From positions 62,001-126,000 of the forward strand of contig NZ_KQ949026.1 of NCBI RefSeq assembly GCF_001514285.1: 64,000 bases of DNA, written 5' to 3'. The stretch comes from Streptomyces sp. DSM 15324 (GTDB lineage Bacteria > Actinomycetota > Actinomycetes > Streptomycetales > Streptomycetaceae). Positions 33,249 to 41,460 of this stretch are shown piece by piece. The stretch's first letter is position 1. Every line of letters starts with the position of its first letter. The position numbers were made by a program, and so were the translations under genes. A model generated the notes under the pieces. It was not told the DNA's origin. It was given only the letters and a program-made list of their open reading frames with translations, and ran no database searches.

Positions 33249-34157
33249 ATGAATCACGAGAACCACGTCTACGATCTTGCCGTTTCCTTCGCCGGAGAGC
33301 AGCGCCCCTATGTCGAACAAGTGGTTGAGGCATGCAGGAAACGCCAATTGACCGTACTTTACGACAGTGACCGATCGATCAATCTGTGGGGGCGCAATCT
33401 GATCACTGGATTTCGTAAAGCGTACAACGGCAGTCAGGCACGGTATGTCGCCCCCTTCTTTTCAACGGATTACCTGTCAAAGCCCTACCCGATGGACGAG
33501 TACAGGGCGATGCTCGTACCCGCGATCGAAAACCCGGACGACTTCATCCTCCCGGTCACGTTCGGGGACGTGGTCATCCCGGCTGAACTGCTGAGCCCGG
33601 CCGTCGGACTGCTGCGGTGCGAGGACTACACCCCGGATCAGCTTGCGCAGGCCTTCGCACAGCGGATCAAGCGCTCCGTCGCCACAGCGCCCCGGTCATT
33701 GCGCGTGCCCGTCACCACACCCGCGGACTTCAGCAAGTACCGTGAGCTCGAACGGTCGTTCCGCTATCTCACCGAGCAGTTCAAGGTCGCCGCGCCGCTG
33801 ATGGAGAAGTCCGGGTTCGTGTGCACCGTCCGCAACTCCGAGTCCGAACTTCGGGTTCGCGTAGAGCGGCAGGGGAGAACCCTGTACGGCATCGACATCC
33901 AGCTCGGCGGCATGGGCCGTGACGACGTGCTCAACTTCGTGCTGGTCCAGCGCGGTTGGTCGAGCGGCCGCAACGGCAGCAACGGCACGGCCCGGGTCGT
34001 CTTCGACCGTGCGACCGGAGCGGTCACACTCGAGGTGCAGGATCTGTCGGTCTTCGGTACGGCCCCCAGCGTGCGGTCATACACGAAGGCGGAGTTGTTC
34101 GAGCATCTGTGGAACCGGATCGTCGACCAGGTACAGCAGGTCGACGACGCTCACTGA
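33249..34157 (+). CDS. TIR-domain protein with uncharacterised C-terminal domain
   Basis: A 302-residue protein. Residues 7-145 form a TIR-like domain (YDLAVSFAGEQRPYVEQVVE, then VLYDSD; candidate catalytic Glu84 in YPMDEYRAML). Residues 160-300 form a domain that I do not recognise, with alternating strands (LRVRVERQGRTLYGIDIQLG). TIR proteins of this kind cleave NAD+ or make signalling nucleotides. It stands divergent from the NB-ARC-TPR gene and overlaps the convergent Bell-like gene by 7 bp. The first 75 codons are richer in A/T and rare codons (CTT, TTT, CAA, AAA, AGG) than the neighbours, a sign of transfer. Confidence 0.85.
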   Translation: MNHENHVYDLAVSFAGEQRPYVEQVVEACRKRQLTVLYDSDRSINLWGRNLITGFRKAYNGSQARYVAPFFSTDYLSKPYPMDEYRAMLVPAIENPDDFILPVTFGDVVIPAELLSPAVGLLRCEDYTPDQLAQAFAQRIKRSVATAPRSLRVPVTTPADFSKYRELERSFRYLTEQFKVAAPLMEKSGFVCTVRNSESELRVRVERQGRTLYGIDIQLGGMGRDDVLNFVLVQRGWSSGRNGSNGTARVVFDRATGAVTLEVQDLSVFGTAPSVRSYTKAELFEHLWNRIVDQVQQVDDAH

Positions 34158-34606
34158 GAGGTCCCGCCCCGCTCACCTCCGTTGCCGGTCGGCCCGGGCG
34201 GCGTGGGGGCGGAGGTGAATGTCAGGCCGGTGAAGTCCCGACCCTGCAGTACCGGTCCGTACTGAGTGCCGCCACTGATCGTGTTGGTCACCGCTCCCTC
34301 GTCCCCGCGCACCGCCTGCGCCTGCCGGAGCCAGTCCACCAGGGCCGTGTGGAAGTCGGAGTCCACCGCGGCCCGGACCGCCAGAGCCGTGCTCAGCGCC
34401 TGGGCGCTGCTCTGGTCGGCGGGGTCCTGCGCGAGCCGGGTCAGCTCCGCCTCACCCGAACTGACCGCCGGCACTGCGTCGGTGTCCTCGCCACGCCGGA
34501 AGGGACGCCTCACGAGTGCGGTCAGCCCCGCCCACGCCTCGCGTCCGAGTTCCCCGCCGGCCCCGCCGGCGAGTGCCGCCAGCAACCCCAGTGACACCGG
34601 ATCCAT
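34151..34606 (-). CDS. Small Bell-like putative effector with C-terminal amyloid-type motif
   Basis: A 151-residue protein. The N-terminus MDPVSLGLLAALAGGAGGEL is a small-residue-rich amphipathic or membrane-seeking segment, followed by helices to about residue 100. This matches the Bell domains associated with bacterial NLRs, thought to be pore-forming cell-death effectors like fungal HeLo/HELL. Residues 108-130 carry NTISGGTQYGPVLQGRDF, the same motif as in residues 11-31 of the NB-ARC-TPR protein. A flexible Gly/Pro tail ends the protein. ATG at 34606 with AGGTGG upstream. Domain naming is from memory of the family and moderately sure; the shared motif is seen directly. Confidence 0.75.
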   Translation of the reverse strand: MDPVSLGLLAALAGGAGGELGREAWAGLTALVRRPFRRGEDTDAVPAVSSGEAELTRLAQDPADQSSAQALSTALAVRAAVDSDFHTALVDWLRQAQAVRGDEGAVTNTISGGTQYGPVLQGRDFTGLTFTSAPTPPGPTGNGGERGGTSQ

Positions 34607-34701
34607 CAGCCACCACCTATGCCCTCGATACGATCTGCAACGTTTTACTCACCGATAGAAAACGATCAAAACACGGCCGTCGGTTCCCGCGCACCGGCCG
34701 A

Positions 34702-36702
34702 TCAGTCCAGGGCCGAGGCCACGTCGGCCAGACGCCCGGCCAGTTCCGGATGACGGGCCGCGAACTCCGGATCGGGTACCAGGTCGAGTATCTGGGACCA
34801 GAGCACTCCTCTGCCCCGCTCCAGAAGAGCGACCGCCCGCTCCGGCGCCCCGCCCCGCAGAGCGCCGGCCGCCGCGTCCCCCGCGAGGTGGACATGACCG
34901 GACAGTTGCCTCTCCCTGCTGCGGCGGGAAATACGGCGGCTGACCAGCCGCTCCAACAGCGCAACGGCGTCCTCGTAGGACGCGAGGGCCGAGGTCCAGT
35001 CCCCATCCGCAGCGGCCCGGTCGCCTGCCCGTTGAGCGGCCATCAGCCGCACCGACGTCGCCGCGGTCACCAGTGCCGACGCCTCCCGATAGCGCTCGTA
35101 CGCGGCTCTGCGGGAAGCCCGCTCGTCGTGGGCCTCCGGTACGCCGTCGAGCAGGACGCCTGCGAGGTTGACGAGACGGATCGCGCGAGCGGGGTCGTCG
35201 GGCGACAGCATGGTGACGGCGGAGGTCGCTGCTCCCACGGCTTCCTCCAGATCGCCCGGCGCCTTGCGGGTGGCCAGCAGGATCGCCACGTTGGAGAGGT
35301 ACTTGGAGGTCCGGAGCTCATCGGCTCCGGTGGCCTCGACAGCGGTACGGCCCGCCTCGATCGCCTCTTCGAGGTAGGCCGGGTCGCGGGAGTACTCGTA
35401 CGCGGACATGAGGGCCATGGCGAGGTTGGACCACCTGCTCGCCCGCTGCGGTTCGTCCTCCCCCGTGGCCGCCGCAGCCTCTCGGGTCATCGACAGGGCC
35501 AGGACGAGGTCCTGTGGGTCCCGGACGCTGTCGAAACGGCTGCGGTGGGCGTTGCCGAGATTCGAGCGCAGGGCAGCCTCTGCGGGCGCCCCGACATGGC
35601 CCGCGGCCAGGGCGTCGCGCCCCCGCCCGATCGCCTCGTCGAGGTCCGCCGTCTCGCCCCAGTGCTCGAAGCGCGTCAGCAACAGGTTGCCCAGGTTGGC
35701 CACGACCGGCGCCTGGAGCCCTGGCTGTGCGGTGACCGCCTGGACCGCCCGGCGCCCGGCGTCCACGGCGTCGTCCAGGTCGTCCGGGCTCCTGCGCAGA
35801 TCGAAACGTGCGGCGAGCGCGTTGCTCAGATTCGACCAGCGAAGGGACCGGGCGGGGTCGTGGTCCGGGGTGGCCCGGGCCGCCCGCTCGCTCAGCCGCA
35901 CCGCCTCGTCCAGATCGGGCCCGGTGCCGCGGACGTCGAAGCGGATGCGCAGCAGTCCGCTGAGGTTGGAGGCGTGCGTGGCCCACCGCGGTTCGTCAGG
36001 GGGGGTGCAGGCCAGGGCCTCCTCACCGATGAGGACGGCTTCGTCGAGATCCGCTTCGGCCCCGGTCCAGGCGTACCGGGTCCCGAGGCTGGTCATCAGA
36101 TTGCCGAGGTACGCGGCGCGGTCGTCACCGTCGCCGTGCGCCAAGGCCTCGCGGGAGACGCGTACGGACTCGTCGACGTCGGCGCGCCCGCCGTGCTCCG
36201 TCCTTTCCGCCCGCTTCCGCAGGGCCATCCCCAGGTTGGACAGGGCCGCAGCACGACGGGCGTCGCCCTCGGGGAGCCTGCGTTCGTCCTCCACCGCGGA
36301 CCGGAAGAGGCCGATCGCCTCGTCGAGGTGCGCGGCGGGATCGCCGCTCACCGCGGCCTCCAGCCGGTCGACCGCCCGGTTCAGCAGATCATCCGTCGAG
36401 TCGAGCGACCTGCCGTCCGCGACCTGCGCCGTGGCTTGGGCAACGAGCGGCCGCAGCGGCTCGGGGACGGCGTCGGCGGCCACCTCCGCAATCATGGTGT
36501 AGAGAGCGACGGCATGCCCCAAATCCTCGCCGTCGGTGTCCGGGGCACCGCTCGCCTGGTGGCGCCGCCAGTACAACTCGGCGACGGTCACGGCCACTTC
36601 CAGCGGCACTCCGCCGTCCTCGTCCCTCGCCCGCGTCCACAGCCGCTCGGCCAGTTTTGGGACGTCCGGTCCCGTCAGTCCGTCTCCGTGCCCCTCGGTC
36701 AC
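34702..36702 (-). CDS. TPR-repeat protein (sensor-like part of a CHAT system), no CHAT domain
   Basis: A protein of at least 666 residues made of about eight 45-residue TPR-like units of the pattern LSNLGxALxxR-DLDEAVxxxR-AV (for example RWATHASNLSGLLRIRFD). It ends in LLERGRGVLWSQILDLVPDP and LAGRLADVASALD, the hinge that in fused proteins leads straight into CHAT; here the frame stops. The first standard start is GTG 36702, with no ribosome site. The frame is open upstream (AREPLDEARARISAY-like codons) to the stop of the CHAT gene, and a CTG at 36789 has GGAGAGG before it. The true N-terminus is probably longer. Transcribed after the CHAT gene. Confidence 0.8.
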   Translation of the reverse strand: MTEGHGDGLTGPDVPKLAERLWTRARDEDGGVPLEVAVTVAELYWRRHQASGAPDTDGEDLGHAVALYTMIAEVAADAVPEPLRPLVAQATAQVADGRSLDSTDDLLNRAVDRLEAAVSGDPAAHLDEAIGLFRSAVEDERRLPEGDARRAAALSNLGMALRKRAERTEHGGRADVDESVRVSREALAHGDGDDRAAYLGNLMTSLGTRYAWTGAEADLDEAVLIGEEALACTPPDEPRWATHASNLSGLLRIRFDVRGTGPDLDEAVRLSERAARATPDHDPARSLRWSNLSNALAARFDLRRSPDDLDDAVDAGRRAVQAVTAQPGLQAPVVANLGNLLLTRFEHWGETADLDEAIGRGRDALAAGHVGAPAEAALRSNLGNAHRSRFDSVRDPQDLVLALSMTREAAAATGEDEPQRASRWSNLAMALMSAYEYSRDPAYLEEAIEAGRTAVEATGADELRTSKYLSNVAILLATRKAPGDLEEAVGAATSAVTMLSPDDPARAIRLVNLAGVLLDGVPEAHDERASRRAAYERYREASALVTAATSVRLMAAQRAGDRAAADGDWTSALASYEDAVALLERLVSRRISRRSRERQLSGHVHLAGDAAAGALRGGAPERAVALLERGRGVLWSQILDLVPDPEFAARHPELAGRLADVASALD

Positions 36703-36816
36703 ATACGCGCTGATCCGTGCGCGCGCCTCGTCGAGCGGTTCCCGCGGAGCGCGGGCTCCGCCCGGTTTCGGTCCGTTCCGGTCGTCCAGGGTCCTCTCCG
36801 TTCCTGCGGTGCGGGC

Positions 36817-38076
36817 TCACGGGCCGGTGTGGGTGAACGGCAGCCAGTCGTCCAAGGCGCGTCCGTCGGCCCGCAGGGACCGCACGGCCGTGTGTACGGC
36901 GAATGCGGCGCGCTCCGGGCGGAACCGGCCCTTCTCGTCGATCAACGCGGGGTAGACGGCGGTCGTCACGTCCGCGGCGACGGTCGGGTCCACCGACCAG
37001 AGCGTCGCCACGACATGGCGGTACCCCGTGTAGTTGAGGGCGGCGGCCAAGGTGATCGCCTCGTCCGGCAGGTTGACACCACCGGTGGCGGTCCGGCACG
37101 CCGAAAGGAAGGCGAAGTCCCCGGCGTAGCGGGCGGAGCTGAGACGCGTGACGGTGAGGACCCCGTCCGAGAGAACGAGTCCGGCGGCGGAGGGATCGTG
37201 GAGGTTCTGCCGTCCATGGCAGCTGAGGTGGACCCAGCGATGCCCGGACAGCGCCGCCTGCACACGCTCCACCGTGGCGTCCGAACCCTCGACGACCTTG
37301 AGGCCGCCGGGGAACCGCGCGTCCAGGAAGTCGTGCTCCCGTGCGACGTCCTCGACGAGCTGGAGCTGGTCCACCGCGTCGGGCACGCCCACGAACAACA
37401 GTTGCCGGGAGCGGTCGGCCTGCTCACGCAGGGGCTTGGAAGCTTCGCTCAGAGCCCTGAGGGTCGGTGTGTAGGACGACACCACACGGTCGACGACCGC
37501 ACGCCCGTCCGCAGCCGAGTGGTATCCGCCCCCGTGCAGGGGCAGCAGGCTGAGCAGTCCCGTCGGACACCACCACACGCGGGCCGGGGCCTCGCCGGGT
37601 GCGGGACTGCCGGTGATGCCCAAGGCTGTCAGCACAGGGCCGGTGACCGCGTCCCACAGCCACTCCATGGTCGAGCGCAGCACGTCCTCGCGCTCCCGGC
37701 GCGCCTGTCGCCGAGCCTCGATGGCCTCTCGGAACGACATCCCCGGCACGGTGGGCAGCCCGTCCTGGAGCACCCGCAGATAGTCGGTCACTCTGCGGGA
37801 GACCTCGTCCGCGGTGAGGTCGGGCAGAGGCAGCGTCGTCAGGCCCTGACTGCGGACGATCAGCGCGTCACAGCGCCACCGGCTGACGTTCACGACCACG
37901 ACAGGCCCGTTCCGGGCCGCCCGGAGCAGGGATTCGAGGGGTGGCGGCCGCAGGAAGTCCTGGAAGCCATCGAGCGCGCGGACCTGTTCGACCAGGTCGT
38001 CCCACTCCTTGGCCAGAGCCATCCGGCGATCGACCTGTCGCGAATGGCGTTCCCATGCGTCAGCGGTCACGTGCAC
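36817..38076 (-). CDS. Stand-alone CHAT-domain (caspase-like) protease
   Basis: A 419-residue CHAT protein. The catalytic dyad is intact: His287 in HRWVHLSCHGRQN and Cys327 in FAFLSACRTATGG. The conserved lead-in is present (KEWDDLVEQVRALDGFQDFL, NGPVVVVNVSRWRCDALIV), but the N-terminal TPR array that normally precedes it in the same chain is absent. CHAT proteases act as cell-suicide or gasdermin-activating enzymes in bacterial defence. I start at GTG 38076; the frame is open to ATG 38169, which would add 31 residues and overlap the divergent gene's start. The following TPR gene is in the same frame, separated by one TGA. Confidence 0.9.
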   Translation of the reverse strand: MHVTADAWERHSRQVDRRMALAKEWDDLVEQVRALDGFQDFLRPPPLESLLRAARNGPVVVVNVSRWRCDALIVRSQGLTTLPLPDLTADEVSRRVTDYLRVLQDGLPTVPGMSFREAIEARRQARREREDVLRSTMEWLWDAVTGPVLTALGITGSPAPGEAPARVWWCPTGLLSLLPLHGGGYHSAADGRAVVDRVVSSYTPTLRALSEASKPLREQADRSRQLLFVGVPDAVDQLQLVEDVAREHDFLDARFPGGLKVVEGSDATVERVQAALSGHRWVHLSCHGRQNLHDPSAAGLVLSDGVLTVTRLSSARYAGDFAFLSACRTATGGVNLPDEAITLAAALNYTGYRHVVATLWSVDPTVAADVTTAVYPALIDEKGRFRPERAAFAVHTAVRSLRADGRALDDWLPFTHTGP

Positions 38077-38167
38077 CGGCCCGTCCGACTCGATTCCTGC
38101 ACCGTTTGACTGGCAATTACCGTACTGTGCGGCTGCGCCAGAGAAGTCGGCATATGGAGAAAAAACC

Positions 38168-39343
38168 ATGGACGCACTCAGTGATCGGGACAGCCTCGGT
38201 GACATTCCGCTCTACCTGACCCCGTCGACCAAGTCGGTGGAGACCGCCCCCAACAAGATCGCCATCGGGGTGATCCAGTTACGTGCCTGGCAAATCCACC
38301 GTCTGACCCCCACACCGCCCGAGTGGGACGGGCAGGCCGCGTATCTGGTGCGGGCGAACTACGAGTTCACCCTGGACGCCGACGCCCCCGACCTCGACTG
38401 GGCCGAGGTCGGGTTCGGCTTCGTGCAGGAAGCCGTCGTCATCGACGCCGTGCCCCGGAACGTGACCTCGCCGTCGGGGCCGGAAGTGTACGCCCTGACT
38501 TCTCAGCTCCACTTCGTACAACGGAACGGGGACAGCCAGGGCTGGCCGCCCGAGTCCCCCGCGACGAACATCGCGATGCCCGCGATCACCCCTCGGATCG
38601 ACTGCTTCGGGCTCGGTGGCGATCTCGTCAAGTGGCGGCATTCCGGCAAGGTCCTCGCCGGATCGCACTCCGGTTGCTTCGCTCTCGTCCTGCCGGCCGA
38701 GTGCGAGGAGGTTCAGGTGACCGCCGACGGCAGATACGACATCGAGCTCGATCCCGACCTGCGACTGCGTCCCTCATCCCGCGACGACGCCTTCCGCGTA
38801 CGCCTCCCCCCGGCATCCACCGGCCGGACCGCCACCGCCGCCCCCACAGGCACCCGCAGCCGGCCACGAGGCTCCGGGAGACGCGTCTTCCTCTCGTACG
38901 CCCACGAGTCCGAGGCCCACAAGGCAGCCGTACGCCAGTTGTACGAGTTGCTCGTGGCCAACGGCCTCGACGTCGACTTCGACCAGGAGCGACTGCACAG
39001 ACGCCGGAACTGGGAGACCTGGGTCAACCGGCGGATTCTGCGCGCGGATTTCGTCCTGGTCATCGCCTCCCCCTCCTACCGCCGGGCCGGCGACGGCACT
39101 CTGCCGGAGGGAACACGCCTCGGCCTGCGCTCCGAGTACCGGCGCCTGGTCGATCTGCAGCACGCCGACCCGGACAGGTGGATGGAGAAGATCCTGCCCG
39201 TCGTGCTGCCGGGTCGGTCGCCGGAGGAGATTCCGCTGAGTTTCACGCCCTGGACGGCCGATCACTACGTGGTGGACAGCATTACCCAGGACGGCGCCGC
39301 CGACCTACTGGAGGTTCTGCTGCACGAGGACACCGCCTCGTGA
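38168..39343 (+). CDS. SEFIR/TIR-type protein with novel N-terminal domain (contains a TTA codon)
   Basis: A 391-residue protein. Residues 238-375 are a SEFIR/TIR domain (RRVFLSYAHESEAHKAAVRQ, ADFVLVIASPSYRRAGDG, LRSEYRRLVDLQH with candidate Glu323). Residues 1-205 form a beta-rich domain that I do not recognise (ANYEFTLDADAPDLDWAEVG). A basic, Pro/Thr-rich linker joins them. ATG 38168 follows GGAGAAAAAACC. Leu38 is a TTA codon (38279-38281), so translation may depend on the bldA tRNA. The stop overlaps the next gene's GTG (GTGA), coupling them. The SEFIR part probably signals by homotypic contacts or acts on NAD+. Confidence 0.85.
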   Translation: MDALSDRDSLGDIPLYLTPSTKSVETAPNKIAIGVIQLRAWQIHRLTPTPPEWDGQAAYLVRANYEFTLDADAPDLDWAEVGFGFVQEAVVIDAVPRNVTSPSGPEVYALTSQLHFVQRNGDSQGWPPESPATNIAMPAITPRIDCFGLGGDLVKWRHSGKVLAGSHSGCFALVLPAECEEVQVTADGRYDIELDPDLRLRPSSRDDAFRVRLPPASTGRTATAAPTGTRSRPRGSGRRVFLSYAHESEAHKAAVRQLYELLVANGLDVDFDQERLHRRRNWETWVNRRILRADFVLVIASPSYRRAGDGTLPEGTRLGLRSEYRRLVDLQHADPDRWMEKILPVVLPGRSPEEIPLSFTPWTADHYVVDSITQDGAADLLEVLLHEDTAS

Positions 39344-41418
39344 CGGACCGGGGAGACGCGGAAGCCCTGCTGGGCGCCTTGTGGCAACGCGTCCAGGCGG
39401 GCGGTGCGGGTGACCGTGACGTCCTGCTCGATCCGGGCGCACTCAGTGAAGCCGACCTCCTCCTGCGCGTATCGACCGGGCCCGACGGCACAGCACCGGT
39501 CGAGGTCGTCCACGCCATCGGCGTCCTGCGGGCCCTGCGCTTTCTGGCAGGGGTCGACGAGGAGGAACGGCTCGTGGCGCTGCGGCTCCTGACCGAAGTA
39601 CGCCTCGCCTCGCCCTACCTGGTGGCGGACGACGTCTTCGCCGCGCTCGAAGCGGGTGTCGACGACGGGCTGGCCCTGCTCGGCGCCGACGCCCTCGGCC
39701 GGGCCCGCACGGATCCCGCCCCGGAGACGCTGAACCGGGCGGTGAGCCTCCTGGAGGACGCGGTCCGTGCCACCCCGGACGAGAGCGACGTGCTCGCCGC
39801 TCGGCTGTCCAACCTGGGCCTGGCGTACCGGATGCGGGCGGAACGCCTCGGCACGGGCGAACTGGACCGTGCCGTCTCCACCGGAGCGCAGGCTGTCTCC
39901 CAATGCCCACCGGGGGCAGCGGACCTGGCCGGTTGTCTGGCCAACTTCGCGGATTCCCTGCTCGCCCGCTTCGAGCGTCTCGGCCGCGCCGACGACCTGG
40001 AGGCGGGGGTCTGCGCCCACGAAGCCGCCGTCGAGGCCACACCGGACGGACACCCACTGCGCTCCACCGTGCTCGGCAAGCTGGGCGCGGCACTGACCAT
40101 GCGCTTCCTCGTCGCAGAGGACGCAGACGACATCGAGACCGCGGTCGCCCTGTGCGAGCAGGCCGCTGCCGCGGCCACACCCGGAGATCCATTCTACGCG
40201 CAGCACCACACGAACCTGGGCATGGCCCGTGCGGTGCGCGCCACTTTGGCCAATGCGCGCGGGGACATCGACGGGGCGGTGGCCGCGTGCCGTGAAGCCG
40301 TGGCAGCCACCGTTCCCGGTGACCCGAGTGCCGTCGTCCGCTGGCAGAACCTGGCCGCCACGCTGCACGACCGCTTCGAACTGCTGGGCGCCCACGACGA
40401 TCTGGACGGCTCGGCCGCGGCCGCCCGACAGGCCCTGCGCAGCCAGGCAGCCCTCGCCGACGATCCCGTCTCCCTGGCCATGCTGCTGTCCAACGCGAGC
40501 AGCGTCCTGCGCGTGCGCGGGGACATCGAGCACGACGGCGACGACCTCGAACTCGCCGTGGACACGGCGCGGCGCGCGGTCGAGCTGTCCCCGAAGGGTC
40601 ACCCCGCGCGGGCGAACCGCGCCAACAACTACGCCCTTGCGCTCCTCAGCCGGTTCGACGACCGGCTCCGTACGGACGCACCGTCGAGTACCGAGGACCT
40701 CTCCCTGGCCGTCACCGTGCTCCGGGAGGTCACGCAGGACGTCGGCCGACACGACAACCGCCCGGGCGGTCTCAGCACGCTGGGACTGGTGCTGTTGCGG
40801 CGCTTCGAACACGACGGCCGGACCGGCGACCTGGACGAGGCGATCCGGGTCTGCACCGAAGCCGTCGTCTCCCTGGTGCAGAGTCATCCGGCCCTGGCCG
40901 GTGCCGCGTTGAACCTGGGCTCGGCCCACCGGACGAGATCCGACGCGCAGGATGACGCCGGTGCGGCCGCCGCGGCCGTCAAGGCGTGGACGTCGGGCGC
41001 GGCAGCCACGGGTTCGCCCGTGCCGCTCCGGCTGGCCTGTGCGCGGCAGTGGGCCGAGTTCGCCGCGCGGCGGGAGGTCTGGGACTCCGCTGCCCAGGGC
41101 TACGACCAGGCCTGCGCGCTGCTGCCGCTCGTCGCCTGGCACGGTCTGGGGCGGTCGGACCAGGAGCACGCGTTGATGCGTCAGGCCCCCGTGCCGGGTG
41201 AGGCCGCCGCGGCCGGACTGGCCGTGCACGACCCGGAGCGCGCCCTGCGACACCTGGAGCAGGGGCGGGCCGTGCTGTGGAAGCAGCATCTCGACCTGCG
41301 TGACGACGCGGCCTCACTGCGGGCCGTCGCGCCCCGGCTCGCCGAGCGTCTGGAGCAGATACGAAGGGCACTCGACGACGTCAACTCCGCCACCGCGTCG
41401 ATGCTGAGCCGGAGCTGA
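39340..41418 (+). CDS. TPR-repeat protein of a CHAT system, no CHAT domain
   Basis: A 692-residue protein. An N-terminal helical region (residues 1-135) is followed by about eight TPR-like units (SNLGLAYRMRAERLGTGELDRAV; LANFADSLLARFERLG; SNASSVLRVRGDI). The end, LEQGRAVLWKQHLDL with LAERLEQIRRALD, is the hinge segment that normally precedes a CHAT domain, but the chain then stops at 41418. The GTG start at 39340 overlaps the SEFIR gene's TGA and has GAGGA upstream, so its synthesis depends on the SEFIR gene and, through it, on a TTA codon. It may hand activation on to the CHAT protease coded opposite. Confidence 0.85.
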   Translation: MTDRGDAEALLGALWQRVQAGGAGDRDVLLDPGALSEADLLLRVSTGPDGTAPVEVVHAIGVLRALRFLAGVDEEERLVALRLLTEVRLASPYLVADDVFAALEAGVDDGLALLGADALGRARTDPAPETLNRAVSLLEDAVRATPDESDVLAARLSNLGLAYRMRAERLGTGELDRAVSTGAQAVSQCPPGAADLAGCLANFADSLLARFERLGRADDLEAGVCAHEAAVEATPDGHPLRSTVLGKLGAALTMRFLVAEDADDIETAVALCEQAAAAATPGDPFYAQHHTNLGMARAVRATLANARGDIDGAVAACREAVAATVPGDPSAVVRWQNLAATLHDRFELLGAHDDLDGSAAAARQALRSQAALADDPVSLAMLLSNASSVLRVRGDIEHDGDDLELAVDTARRAVELSPKGHPARANRANNYALALLSRFDDRLRTDAPSSTEDLSLAVTVLREVTQDVGRHDNRPGGLSTLGLVLLRRFEHDGRTGDLDEAIRVCTEAVVSLVQSHPALAGAALNLGSAHRTRSDAQDDAGAAAAAVKAWTSGAAATGSPVPLRLACARQWAEFAARREVWDSAAQGYDQACALLPLVAWHGLGRSDQEHALMRQAPVPGEAAAAGLAVHDPERALRHLEQGRAVLWKQHLDLRDDAASLRAVAPRLAERLEQIRRALDDVNSATASMLSRS

Positions 41419-41460
41419 CGACGGGGCCGAAAGCCGGGCGTTCCGGGGTACGGGTCAGGG

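Noticed and set aside
34516..38109. A 1197-codon open frame on the plus strand across the TPR and CHAT genes
   Set aside because: It is the antisense of high-GC coding sequence: low-complexity Arg/Gly/Val composition, no domain, and the minus-strand frames show clear TPR and CHAT motifs.
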